A stretch of 10,892 nucleotides of DNA from Podila epigama (lineage: Eukaryota > Mortierellomycota > Mortierellomycetes > Mortierellales > Mortierellaceae), in the NCBI GenBank assembly GCA_015679605.1, contig JAAAVE010000086.1:1-10892 (forward strand). Direction: 5' to 3'. Of the stretch, positions 1 through 8,800 are shown piece after piece (position 1 is the stretch's first letter; each line of letters opens with the position of its first letter). The notes beneath the pieces were generated by a model, which was not told where the DNA came from, searched no databases, and saw only the letters and a program-made list of their open reading frames with translations. A program made the position numbers and the translations under genes.

Positions 1-368
1 GTGAATGTGTCCACCAACTCTTTGCACCACAAGGTAAAAAAAAAAAAAACGAGTTGTATTTTCTTCTCAATAGCACACACAAGTACCATTTTCATTCTTG
101 AGGTTACAAGTATGAATCCTTTTGTAATCTTTTTTCAATGCCATGAAAATACTTTTGCTTTATAGTCTCCGTCCAGTCGTCATTTCCAAAACCAAGCATA
201 CGCGAGTTTGTGATGGAGACCTTTGATCCGAGTGCGTCTTCGTTTGATACAGTGACCGAAACGACCGGGTGGCACTCGAGGCCTCTTCAGCGACGAATGT
301 ATGCCTGTTTCAAAGCCTCGGAAGTTCGCATTGTCGAAGCCATTGCCAAGGATGGCATGTTTATGTGA
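1..368 (+). CDS. 3' end of an unrecognised protein-coding gene (partial, two exon pieces)
   Basis: Predicted as the C-terminal part of a plus-strand gene that begins left of the window. Exon piece 1-33 ends CACAAG before a GTAAAA donor at 34. The intron 34-165 starts with a 14-base A run and ends in a pyrimidine-rich TTTGCTTTATAG acceptor. The last exon 166-368 stays open for 66 codons to a TGA at 366-368. Only a phase-1 join keeps both pieces open; it reads ...HQLFAPQ-V-SVQSSFPKP... and ends ...AIAKDGMFM. The exon composition (balanced, GC-richer, with Trp, Cys, Met, aromatics) is unlike the A/T-rich flanks, and two AATAAA signals lie 210-250 bases downstream. I do not recognise the family; no named motif or catalytic residue is visible in these roughly 76 residues. 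There is no start codon in view. The coding call is moderately sure; the function is unknown. Confidence 0.55.
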
Positions 369-699
369 TCGACCAGAAAAAAAATGATATCTCCATTGTA
401 ATACAACTTTTTTTTTTTTTTTTTTGTTTTGTGGGATTTATGCTTGCTGCTTTGACTGGAATAGCAAGTGTGTCTTTGCGTGTATGTATGTGTTTGTGTG
501 TTTTGTCTGAATGTGTGAAGGTGGAGGTCGGAAGATGGAAAATAGAGGCAAAATATATGTACATTTGGAAAAGAAAAAATAAAAGTGTAGTGGATAAAAA
601 AAAAAAAACAAAATAAAGAGTGGTATGAAAAAAAAAGGTGCTGCTTGCAACAGTGTTGATTCTCGTGCCTCTCTTTTCGAGTGTGTTACAAACAACGCG
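369..699. other. convergent intergenic region / overlapping 3' flanks
   Basis: Non-coding spacer between the plus-strand gene ending at 368 and the minus-strand DBF4-like gene ending at 700. It contains an 18-base T run (408-425), a TG-rich stretch (about 470-521), A-rich DNA (571-638) and plus-strand poly(A) signals. Open frames here encode only homopolymer-like Lys/Phe or TG-derived Val/Cys stretches and are taken as noise. I see no AATAAA for the minus-strand gene, so its poly(A) signal is probably a variant. Confidence 0.6.
578..617 (+). terminator. two AATAAA poly(A) signals
   Basis: AATAAA occurs at 578-583 and again at 612-617, 210-250 bases after the TGA at 366-368, in A-rich DNA. 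They are the likely cleavage/polyadenylation signals of the left-hand gene. AATAAA is also easy to get by chance in such A-rich sequence, so confidence is moderate. Confidence 0.45.
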
Positions 700-3600
700 T
701 TACTCAAGATAGACCATACAACCTTCTCCATACTCCTCGAATTCAGAATCAAGAGTAGGGCTGGACCGCATCTTTTTCTGTCCTGCAGACTCTGGGAGCC
801 GGTCGCCCAAATAGTGATAATAGCATCGTTCTTCTTCCTGTTCTGCAAACGACATCACAGGCAATCGCGCACGCTGTTGAGCAGCACGTCGAGCACTGGG
901 TGATCGAGATGGCGAGCCGAATGGGTCACTCATGTACGGCGATGAAGGAGATGTGAGATGGCCCTCGATATGAAGGAGGCTATCTGAGCCGACGTCATCA
1001 CTCGACGGAGGCGGAGGCGAATAGTGTGTCATGGGCAATGTCGCCGACGTGAGCATACTGGTTCTGGTATCATGACCATACTCTCGATGGCCACCTCCAT
1101 GTCGGTGCATCATGTCCTGTGACGGAGGCATGCTGAAAAGATGGTGTTGGACTTGAGGAACCTCACGATGATGGGAAACATATTGCTGGAGAGACGAGTA
1201 GCGTCTTTGAGCTGCACTTTGCATCGGCGACGACTCATGATGGTTTTGTCCCGCTCCTGATGAGTATCTGCCGGGGTTCGGCATAGCCTGTTGTGGTGAA
1301 CTCGTCAACACAGGCCCAGGCACCCTAGTGTAGGCTGGCTCATGCCATGTTGAATCTTGCAGGAACGGATTGTTGTCATTGTGGTTAATTCTGTTACTAT
1401 CCATGTTTCTGCTGGCATCGGCGTGGTAATGATTCAATGAATCATAGGAAGGCAGGGTCATGCGTCCAGGAGGGTGATACTGTTCTTGATGGAAACGCTG
1501 CGGGGAAGTTGTCAAGGAGCTCATATTAGAGCCTCGGTTGGCATGAGAAAACGCAACTTGAGGCGGATTACCATAGAAAGGTGGTGATCCGCGCGAACTG
1601 GGACCCTGTTGCATCTGGGGCCATGCCTGAAAGTGAAATCCTGGCTGCTGCTGCTGTTGTTGTTGTTGTTGTTGTTGTTGCGACACCGTTGACACTCTGT
1701 TGCTAGCAACTGACATTGGTGATTGATAGTCTGGAGACGTTGACGACGATAAAGTTAGGTTGGGGAACTTGGGAGGAGTTGGCGGTTGCATCGAAAACGA
1801 ATGGAGCATCATTGACACAGGACTTGTGTCTGGAATTGCAGACCGGGTCGTGCTCGGTGGCGGAATATGGTTAGCTTGGTCCGCAAGGTATTGCTTTGCA
1901 AATAGGCTTTCCAGCTTGCGTTTTCCGCAGGTCGTAGTGTCAGTAGTAATGTTGTCAACTTCAATCAGATACCCTTTAGGCTGACTCATCGTCTGGGCAC
2001 GGCGATGTGTAGGTGTAATCTCCTTGGGTGCCTGAGTCAAGCCGCCTCCAATGCTGAATCGTTGCCTTAGACGAGCACTTCGACCCCTGCCAGCACTTGG
2101 GGATGCGACCATGGCTACGGCATCTATGGATCCTGGACTCTCGGGCTCGCTTGAAAAGACGTCCCGTCTTCTACGCGGTGTTTTGGGAGTAGTCGGTTCC
2201 TCACGATATTCGCTCAGCGGCGCAGGTTGTGATGACGGCACGGTCAGATCCGTCAAGGGTACATCTGTCGATTGTCCCAAGAATTTTTCGTCTGGCTGCG
2301 TAACGTCTGTTTTGAGTTGACTAGTCGCACTCTCCGCTGTCTCCGGTTTCAGAGAATGCTCGAGTACCGAAGGATCCGGCACCGGCTTTCGCTCTCCTTC
2401 GAGTCCCTTTGTGGAGCTGCCTTTCTCACATTTAGATTCATCATCGATTGGAGCACAGGGGGCGACTGTAGTATTTTGTACTGCATCCACAGCATTGTCT
2501 GGCTGATCAGCATCATTGTTTTCCTCGCCCCTGTCCTTATTGTCTTCCTCGCCGTCACCATTATGGTCCTCCTCGTAATCGGCATGATTGACTTCCTCGT
2601 TTTCGGCATTATTGTCATCCTCGTTACCGTCATCTTCGCCTTCTTCATCATCGTCTTTGCAAGAGACTCCCATACGCTCTATACCCGATGACAGATCGTC
2701 CTCATCCACATCAGGCTTGGGCTCTGTGTGAAAAGTTTGTTCTACTTGGAGACGGGCAGCAGATTCGGTGACTTCTTGTTTTGTCGTCGCCGTAGTCAGT
2801 TCAGAGTCTCCTTGCGGTTCAGCTGTCTCTGCAGACTCCTCGTGAGATGGAGCCGCGTCCTGATCAGTCAATCCAGTTTCAGATGAGCTATTCTGCTCTA
2901 AAGAAGGCTGTTTCTTGATCGGGCGTTGTAGATTTTCGAGAAGTGCATCCAGGCTGGCAAACATCTTCTCATTACTGGAATACTTCATGTGAATCCGTGT
3001 TTGAGTGTGCTATTATCAATTATCGATGCATAGAACCATTAGCATCAAGGATAATAGGCGTAGCAAGAAAAACACGACAGAATGTAACAAGAAGAAAATA
3101 AAAGTACCTCGTTCAGATTGACGTAGCCAATTCTACAGTTTTCACAGTATCCATGGACTTTCGGATCAAAGGGAATGTCATATCCTGGTACGAGTGCCAC
3201 TTGTGGAATGGGTAAAGGATTGCAGTCTAGAGCCCCTCCTGCCTCTGCTCTTACATTTGGGGTAGGGGTGGAAGGTCGCGACGTCTGTGCGCTGGTAGGC
3301 GTCAGCAGTCGACGGAACATTGGCTTTTGTTGCTGTTGTTGATGAAGCGCTTGAGGCTTTGCCCCAATTGAAGCGCCTTGCTCTCGCTTTACATTCGTCA
3401 GAGGCGGCGTCATAGGTCTTTCAAGCGCATCTGGTACGCGTGCGACATAAACAGGCATGGCCTGAAGGAAACCGTTTGCTTGAGTAGGAAAAGACGGTTT
3501 TGAGCCTGTGGCGTTGGTGGCGTTCCTTGATCTACTGGCATCAGGATTCAGGAGCGACAACCCTCTGTCGACCTTGGCCGTGATTGGCAGTTGAGCCTGT

Positions 3601-5193
3601 TTAGATCTCGACAGCGCCAAGCCAGCACCAGCGACTGTTGACTGGAGTACACGCTTTCCCAACTCTTCTACCGCACGATCCTGTGGATTGGTTGTGGTAC
3701 TGGCTTGGGTTGTTTGGGTTGAAACCATTGATGTCGTAGGCACTACACTTGAAATGATTGATGGAGCGATGCCTGAGGCTTCAGCATGCTGAAGTTGCTT
3801 AGAGTCTGTCTTCGGAAGAGGTGCCTTTGTTTCTGGATCACAGTTCGCGTTGTTTTCTTCAGCTGCGACTGCTACTGTCTGGTCCTGCTCCTTATCGGCA
3901 ACGACTGGCACAAGATTCCACTGTGTTTCTGCTTCCACAGAGACGTACGGCGTTCTCGAGGTCTTCTCGATGTACAATCTTGGAAAAGCTCCTTCTGGTG
4001 TCGAAGGTGATTTTGGAAACTCGCGTGTGATGAGGGGTTGATACCGACCAGTGGTATCCTCGACCAACAAGTAAAACTCTTTAAATACATGAAAGTCAGA
4101 CTTTGCCGAATCACTCGTCTGTGCGCTGGACAATCCAAACACCTGCTCCTGAAGCAGCATTCCTTTGAGGTCCTTGATCTCGTTCCTCTTTTCGAGAGGT
4201 TCGCCTGCAATGCGCGATAGATAGTTTTGCACCTTGTGGGCGGGCCAGACCCTGATCCCCAAGGCAATCGCTTTGGCAACCAATGATGATTGCCCAGGAT
4301 TTTGAGCTAAAGACCCAGAATCAGTTGCGTTGGCTCGAATAAGCTCTTTTTCCTTCTCGCTTGGTATCTTTTTAGATGTGACAACATGAGTAACTTTCTT
4401 GGAAAAGAACAATGTTACATTCTAGTTCGAGGATCGAGTGCTAAAGGGTTAGTATGTCATTCTTCTTCTCAAGGTGGGTCGGTCATAAATCTCATTTAAT
4501 AGACAAGTATGGTCCTCAAGCCAATGACCATGAACGTACTCCACCCAACTTTTGGAGTTGTCTGTTGAGCTTGCCACTCAGCGGAGCATCGTCCACATCT
4601 AGAAAAAACGTGTAGCTTGGGAGAGCTTCTTGAAATCGCCTTATTGATTCTTGCGACGTGAAACAAGCATCCTGCTTCCTGTCGGCAGCAGGTTTGACAG
4701 CGGGGGCATCCCCAACAGGCCGGTTTGTGTTCACAGCTGCATTCAACTTTGATTCGTCATGGGCCAGTACAGACGCCGCTTGTAAAGCCTTTGTAGGGGC
4801 GGATGTGATGGTAGTGTTGGCAAAGCTTTGTCTATTGAGATGCTTTGACATCAATCCAGCGTATGGCGTGTGATGGATGTTTCCTAACGATGGCCGTTGT
4901 TGCTGGAGTGCGATCTTTGTGGGCTGGTTCTCCTTGTCCATATTGTTCGTTCCCGCTCGTCCAGGAGCATGTTCCTGGAGTCGTGGCGATGCCGAGTGTT
5001 TTTGGAGTAGACTATTGGAGGCATAATTTCCTTGGTTCTGTTTGGCGTTCAACTGGATCAAGGCAGGCTTTGGTAGGTTGGGTACTATCTGGCCCTGCTT
5101 GGTTACTGTGAACGGGGTCAAAACCGAGGCATTTGTGTTCTGATGCCGAGCATAGGCTGCAACCCCCAGTGGATTCAGACGGCGATCATCCAT
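700..5193 (-). CDS. DBF4: Dbf4-like regulatory subunit of Cdc7 kinase (DDK), three exons
   Basis: Dbf4 activates Cdc7; the kinase phosphorylates Mcm2-7 in the nucleus to fire replication origins. Exons (minus strand): 5193-4540, 4421-3108, 3009-700; both introns are phase 0; 1425 aa. Motif N (BRCT-like): from L191 (LPSYTFFLDVDD) through KLGG across the first splice to FFSKKVTHVV and GIRVWPAHKVQNYL (near residue 289). Motif M: from F328 (FHVFKEFYLLVED...RYQPLITREF). Motif C zinc finger: C644-x2-C647-x9-H657-x5-H663, exactly the Dbf4 spacing, formed across the second splice and followed by a FASLDALL helix. The C-terminal 760 residues look disordered: acidic block 757-828, basic TPKTPRRRR 930-938, Q12 at 1100-1111, many SP/TP sites. 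The N-terminus holds KEN (87-89) and a D-box-like RPSLGNI (100-106). The start is the first ATG, directly after an in-frame TGA. It is about twice as long as budding yeast Dbf4 (704 aa). Family assignment is firm; the exact role of the tail is unknown. Confidence 0.9.
1645..1680 (-). repeat. CAA/CAG microsatellite encoding Q12 in the DBF4-like protein
   Basis: Twelve glutamine codons in a row on the minus strand, eight CAA then four CAG (plus strand: four CTG then eight TTG). It encodes residues 1100-1111 of the Dbf4-like protein. The interrupted codon use argues for a partly stabilised repeat; length variation between strains would be in frame. Confidence 0.9.
2494..2709 (-). other. acidic low-complexity block in the DBF4-like protein
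   Basis: Codons for residues about 757-828 are largely GAN/AAN, giving a D/E/N-rich stretch (for example KDDDEEGEDDGNEDD) with no hydrophobic core. It is an intrinsically disordered acidic tract about 95 residues after the zinc finger. The complementary plus strand reads as an apparently hydrophobic Ile/Val/Leu/Phe ORF, which is a by-product of the GAN codons. Confidence 0.7.
3010..3107 (-). other. intron 2 of the DBF4-like gene, splitting the zinc finger
   Basis: 98-nt intron: donor GAG|GTACTT at 3107-3106, acceptor GATAATAG|CAC ending at 3010, with candidate branch sites GCTAATG and TTGATAA. It interrupts motif C between the two cysteines and the two histidines; splicing restores C-x2-C-x9-H-x5-H exactly, which is strong evidence for both splice sites. 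Its length is not a multiple of three. Reading into it gives about 20 codons and then a stop, so a retained intron would remove the zinc finger and the whole C-terminal half. Confidence 0.85.
4422..4539 (-). other. intron 1 of the DBF4-like gene, with a skipped proximal AG
   Basis: 118-nt intron: donor GGA|GTACGT at 4539, perfect TACTAAC branch site (plus-strand GTTAGTA at 4448-4454), acceptor CGAACTAG ending at 4422. An earlier AG (CCCTTTAG) lies only about 8 nt after the branch adenosine. Using that AG would add 19 nt and shift the frame, whereas the distal AG gives LGG-NVTLFFSKKVTHVV, the expected continuation of the Dbf4 BRCT-like motif. The distal site is therefore called. Confidence 0.82.
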
Positions 5194-5205
5194 TCAGAGG
5201 GACAT
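5194..5205 (-). CDS. three-codon upstream ORF (M-S-L-stop) abutting the DBF4 start
   Basis: Reading the minus strand, ATG (5205-5203), TCC, CTC, TGA (5196-5194) is followed with zero spacing by the ATG of the DBF4-like ORF (5193). Both have a pyrimidine (T) at -3, a weak initiation context. If the transcript starts upstream of 5205, ribosomes could terminate and reinitiate, or scan through, giving translational dampening. The sequence is seen directly; its use is inferred and depends on the unknown transcription start. Confidence 0.4.
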   Translation of the reverse strand: MSL

Positions 5206-5279
5206 GCAGCGATGGCGGTGGCTGAGTGGAGGCAACTTCCCTGTCCGTCAAATGACGCCGATTAGAATGAGGGAGAGAG

Positions 5280-5291
5280 ACGCGTGATTGG
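5280..5291 (-). promoter_or_regulatory. CCAAT box adjoining an MCB (ACGCGT) site
   Basis: On the minus strand the sequence reads CCAATC followed directly by ACGCGT, ending 87 bases upstream of the DBF4 ATG. ACGCGT is the MluI cell-cycle box, bound by MBF to drive G1/S transcription in ascomycete yeasts. CCAAT binds the HAP/NF-Y complex. A G1/S element in front of a Dbf4 gene makes biological sense, but a single six-base match can occur by chance. Confidence 0.45.
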
Positions 5292-5464
5292 ATGAGAGAA
5301 AAAGGAAAAGAAATGTATGCGCGTGTATGTCTGTGTGTTGAAGTAAGAGAGAACTTTTTCTTTGTTATCTTTTGTGTAAATGTGTGAAGGAAAAAGACTT
5401 TAAAAATGTTGAAATGTGATCATTTCTATCAACACACACAAAAAAAGTCCAAAAGATACTTGAT

Positions 5465-5470
5465 CACGTG
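5465..5470. promoter_or_regulatory. CACGTG E-box (ATCACGTGCT)
   Basis: Palindromic CACGTG at about 270 bases upstream of the DBF4 ATG and 375 bases upstream of the FYVE/RING ATG. It is a consensus site for bHLH factors (Cbf1/Pho4 type in yeasts). Which gene it serves, if either, cannot be told from sequence. Confidence 0.3.
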
Positions 5471-5843
5471 CTCGGTCGTTCTTTTTGACCTATGGCATTC
5501 ATTCAAAGTGGTGAGTGACCATGAGACTGGGTGCACAGCATTCTTTACACACAACATTCTCCATTCTTCTCCTCAAATTCATTCTTACTGCTTTCTTTGC
5601 CCTTCCACCCATAAAAGCAATTCCCTGTCTGAGAGCTGCCACATTCATCTTTTCGGACACAACAAATCTTTTCAAAAGGTACGGCCGTCATTCAAAGTTT
5701 GTACGTACTGAAGCTTTTGCACCTTCCTTGCATTGACATCTTTCATTTATACTTTCTTTTTTTTCGCACCTCCCAACCACCGTCCTTTACTGTTTAAAGA
5801 AAAAAAAAAAAACGAGCCGCTTCTCTAGTTGACAACGAGAACA

Positions 5844-8800
5844 ATGATTGCTATACCTTTGCCGCCTGGCTCCATTCCAGATTTTGTACATCCGCCAGTG
5901 CCTGGTGAAAGTCATAATCTCTATGGCGACTCACACCTCCGCTCTATTAAGCTACCTCCCCCTGTCCCTCTCGCCGGCTCTTCATCAAACAACACCACCC
6001 ATGAATCCAGGAACAACCTGGCCGGTTTTTCAGATCCGCTAACAACGAGCAGTAACAGAAGAAGTGACAACAACTTAAACCACCACCACCATATCGACAG
6101 CAACAGCATACCAGGGGGCTCTCACAGCAGTTCTCATCATAGTCCTTCAATAAGCAGGCACGGCTCTGCAAATGAACTTGGCACGACACTCGATGATAGC
6201 GAGCAGTCGTCAGATGCAGTTCTTTGGGCGAAACTGGTAGAGGCATGCACACAAGGACACGTGGACGTTGTACAGGAGATCATCCTTCAGTCACCATCGC
6301 TCAGGGACTCGATCGATAATGTTTCTTCGGCGACAGGCATGAATCCTCTCCATTTTGCGGCCTCGCGCGGCCATAGTGAGGTAGTCCGTGTGCTAATTGA
6401 CAACGCAGGCGCTGGAGTGGATGTCCAAGATAGGGAAGGCGAGGTAACAGACCTTTTTTTTTTTTGCATGGTCGTCAATGCATTCTTGAATTTTTTATTT
6501 TTTGTTTTCGTTCTTTACTCCCCTCCCCCTTTTCTTTATTATCAACTCTCGAGTCATTGTTGACGCTTTTCTTCTTTTTTTCTCTCCCTGACAGACTGCC
6601 TTGCTCAAGGCATCGTACGCAGGCAGTCTTGCGACTGTATGCTTCTTACTGAAACGAGGGGCTAATGTGCATCAGAGGGACAAGGACGGGTGGTCAGCAC
6701 TGCATAACGCCAGCTCAAGAGGATATATCGACATTGCACAAGTCTTGCTAGAAAAGGGCGAAGCTGACATTAATGCCCGCAGCAAGATGGGTCACACCCC
6801 TCTGAGTACGTGACAAACTGACAAAAAGATGGAATAATATGTTTGTTCAGCTCTACTTCTGACCTCTTTAGAAGAAGAAGAGAAAAAAATCGCTCTCACC
6901 TCCATTTGGCTCTGAGCGACCAACTACTCATACTCGCAATCACATTTCTCTCACTCACTCACTCACTCTCTCTCTCTCACTCACTTTATTATTTGCTGAA
7001 AATAGTCAATGCCGCATCAAAGGGGGATGTCGCCATGGTGCTGTATTTTTTGAACCACGCCAATGCAAACCCTCTCCTCAAAAACATCTTTTCAGAGACG
7101 GCCTATGACGTAGCTGCTGCCATTGGCGAGGCATATCTCTGTGATATTCTACAAAGTAGTGAGAAGCAGTGGTGGAAAGGTAAGAGCTTGTCCTTGGACT
7201 AAGGTTTCTATGAGAAACCCTTCTTTGTTCTTTTACTTCTTTATGTTCCCAAATGAAATGTTCATTTAACTGACAGAGCTATCACGAATGGATGGGAAAA
7301 CCTATTGCAATAGCTGAACATTCGAATGACCAACCTTACGACGTGCAGTCAACACATAACACTGTGTTGTTGGTAGTGCATGAAAATCAACGAGCGATTG
7401 GATCTTTTCCACTCTCATTCATGGCACCAAAGTTCTCGGCCGGTGCCCTTACTCAACAGGATATCTGTGGACCATGGTCACTTGCAAATGGTCGACCCTC
7501 GACCAAGGATGATGTCCACCTACCACTCATTTCAGGATCATCATCAGGGTCTTTGGGCACGAAAGCAAGCACACAGCGTGGCTGGTTTTGGTTAACCGAA
7601 TGGACGATCGATAAAACGGACCCCAACATCGACAGTGAAGGATGGCAGTATGGAAAGTCACTCACAGAGACGAATCAAGTCTGGTCGGCCACCGCCCCCA
7701 CCTCTGGAGCAAACTGGGTCCGAAGGCGAAAATGGATCCGTGTCATGAAGAAACGTGTGGATATGGACAAGTCAAACTCGAGCGCATCAACAGTAGGAAC
7801 GTCGCTGCTGGATGACAATAATAGTGCTTCGTTGGAACAAGTTGAGGATGAACAAGGAGATTATATTAAACGCTCCAACCTGGCACTCCGGGTCGAGGAA
7901 GGATTCCAAGACACAAAACAAGAGCTGTCAAGGTACCAGCAGGCAATCCAGATCTTACTCCGAGGGATCAAAGGTATGCATGAATGCGTTTATGATGACG
8001 CTACGTCGATGAATGTTTTTTGCGTGTGTGACTGAACTTTTTTTCCATTACCACATTTTAGTCGATAAGAACGCCACGTCGAGGGCAGCGGCCATGTCTC
8101 TTGTCCAAGACCATCTCCAACATTCAGAAGAGCTATCCCAGACGCTCCAGAGCCAGAGTGCGGCCTATTCGAGTGATTTTGAAGCTCCAACGCCACAGAT
8201 TGCTTCACCTTTGACTCAGGGCAATCCTGGATCTCCAACCGAGCTTCGGAGACTCACACTACTTCAATCACGACCCTCAGATGATGATGGTGTGGACGAA
8301 GCGCTTCACGATCAGAGTGTACCGGGGCAGGGATCGTTGGAGGGTCAGTCTTCTGTCAGAGATCAAAGTCTCGATCAAGAGGATCAACAGCACAACAGGA
8401 GTGAAGAGACAGACCACCAGAACGACGAACAAACTGAAGTACAGCAGGATGTGCAGGAGCAAGAAGACTCTAGGAGATCTGTGGAGCAAGAGCTGGATGA
8501 ATTGGCTAGACTTGATATGTCTACTGCAAATGAAGTAGAACATGCAGCTGACGACGGGGCGAGAGCAGGTGATGCAGCAGACACTATACCCCACGAGATC
8601 CCACAAGAGAACCCTCAAGTCGCTGACCAGGCTGTGGCTGTTGCTAGTGCGGATCCTTTCCCCATGGCGCGACTCACGAGGAGCATTCGGTCTTCGACCC
8701 CGTCCTCGACAGTCTCTAGCACCCATTCAAACTCGAACCTTCCTCCACTTGCACCGCCTCCAGAACACTTTGAACAACACAACGCAGCGATTGCTTCTGC

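Larger units (their letters stand above)
5194..5843. promoter_or_regulatory. divergent intergenic promoter region between the DBF4-like and FYVE/RING genes
   Basis: 650 bases without a credible ORF separate the two head-to-head start codons, so both promoters must lie here unless transcripts start inside genes. The DBF4-proximal half contains CCAAT and ACGCGT elements and a TG-rich stretch (about 5316-5340). The centre holds CACGTG (5465-5470). The FYVE/RING-proximal part is pyrimidine-rich with a TTTATACTTT stretch near 5747-5756 and a 14-A run just upstream of the start at 5844. No ATG lies between about 5600 and 5843 on the plus strand, so the FYVE/RING leader is probably free of uORFs. 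Confidence 0.6.

Noticed and set aside
438-848. Minus-strand ORF with a long Phe-rich hydrophobic stretch
   Set aside because: The hydrophobic part comes from A-runs read on the other strand in the intergenic region, and the rest overlaps the DBF4 last exon out of frame.
2272-2691. Plus-strand ORF that looks like a multi-pass membrane protein (Ile/Val/Leu/Phe-rich)
   Set aside because: It is the exact complement of the GAN-rich acidic block of the minus-strand Dbf4-like gene; reversed GAN codons always give hydrophobic codons.
6464-6652. ORF bridging intron 1 of the FYVE/RING gene
   Set aside because: It is mostly the T-rich intron 6444-6594; splicing GAG|GTAACA to CTGACAG|ACT gives an uninterrupted ankyrin repeat instead.
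7277-7313. Treating 7277-7313 as coding (reading SYHEWMGKPIAI)
   Set aside because: That frame is open, but no donor of matching phase with a good consensus joins it to the ankyrin exon; the GTAAGA donor fits only the acceptor ending at 7313.
8277-8726. Minus-strand 149-codon ORF opposite exon 5 of the FYVE/RING gene
   Set aside because: Antisense shadow of the Gln/Glu/Asp-rich linker, with no domain and atypical composition.
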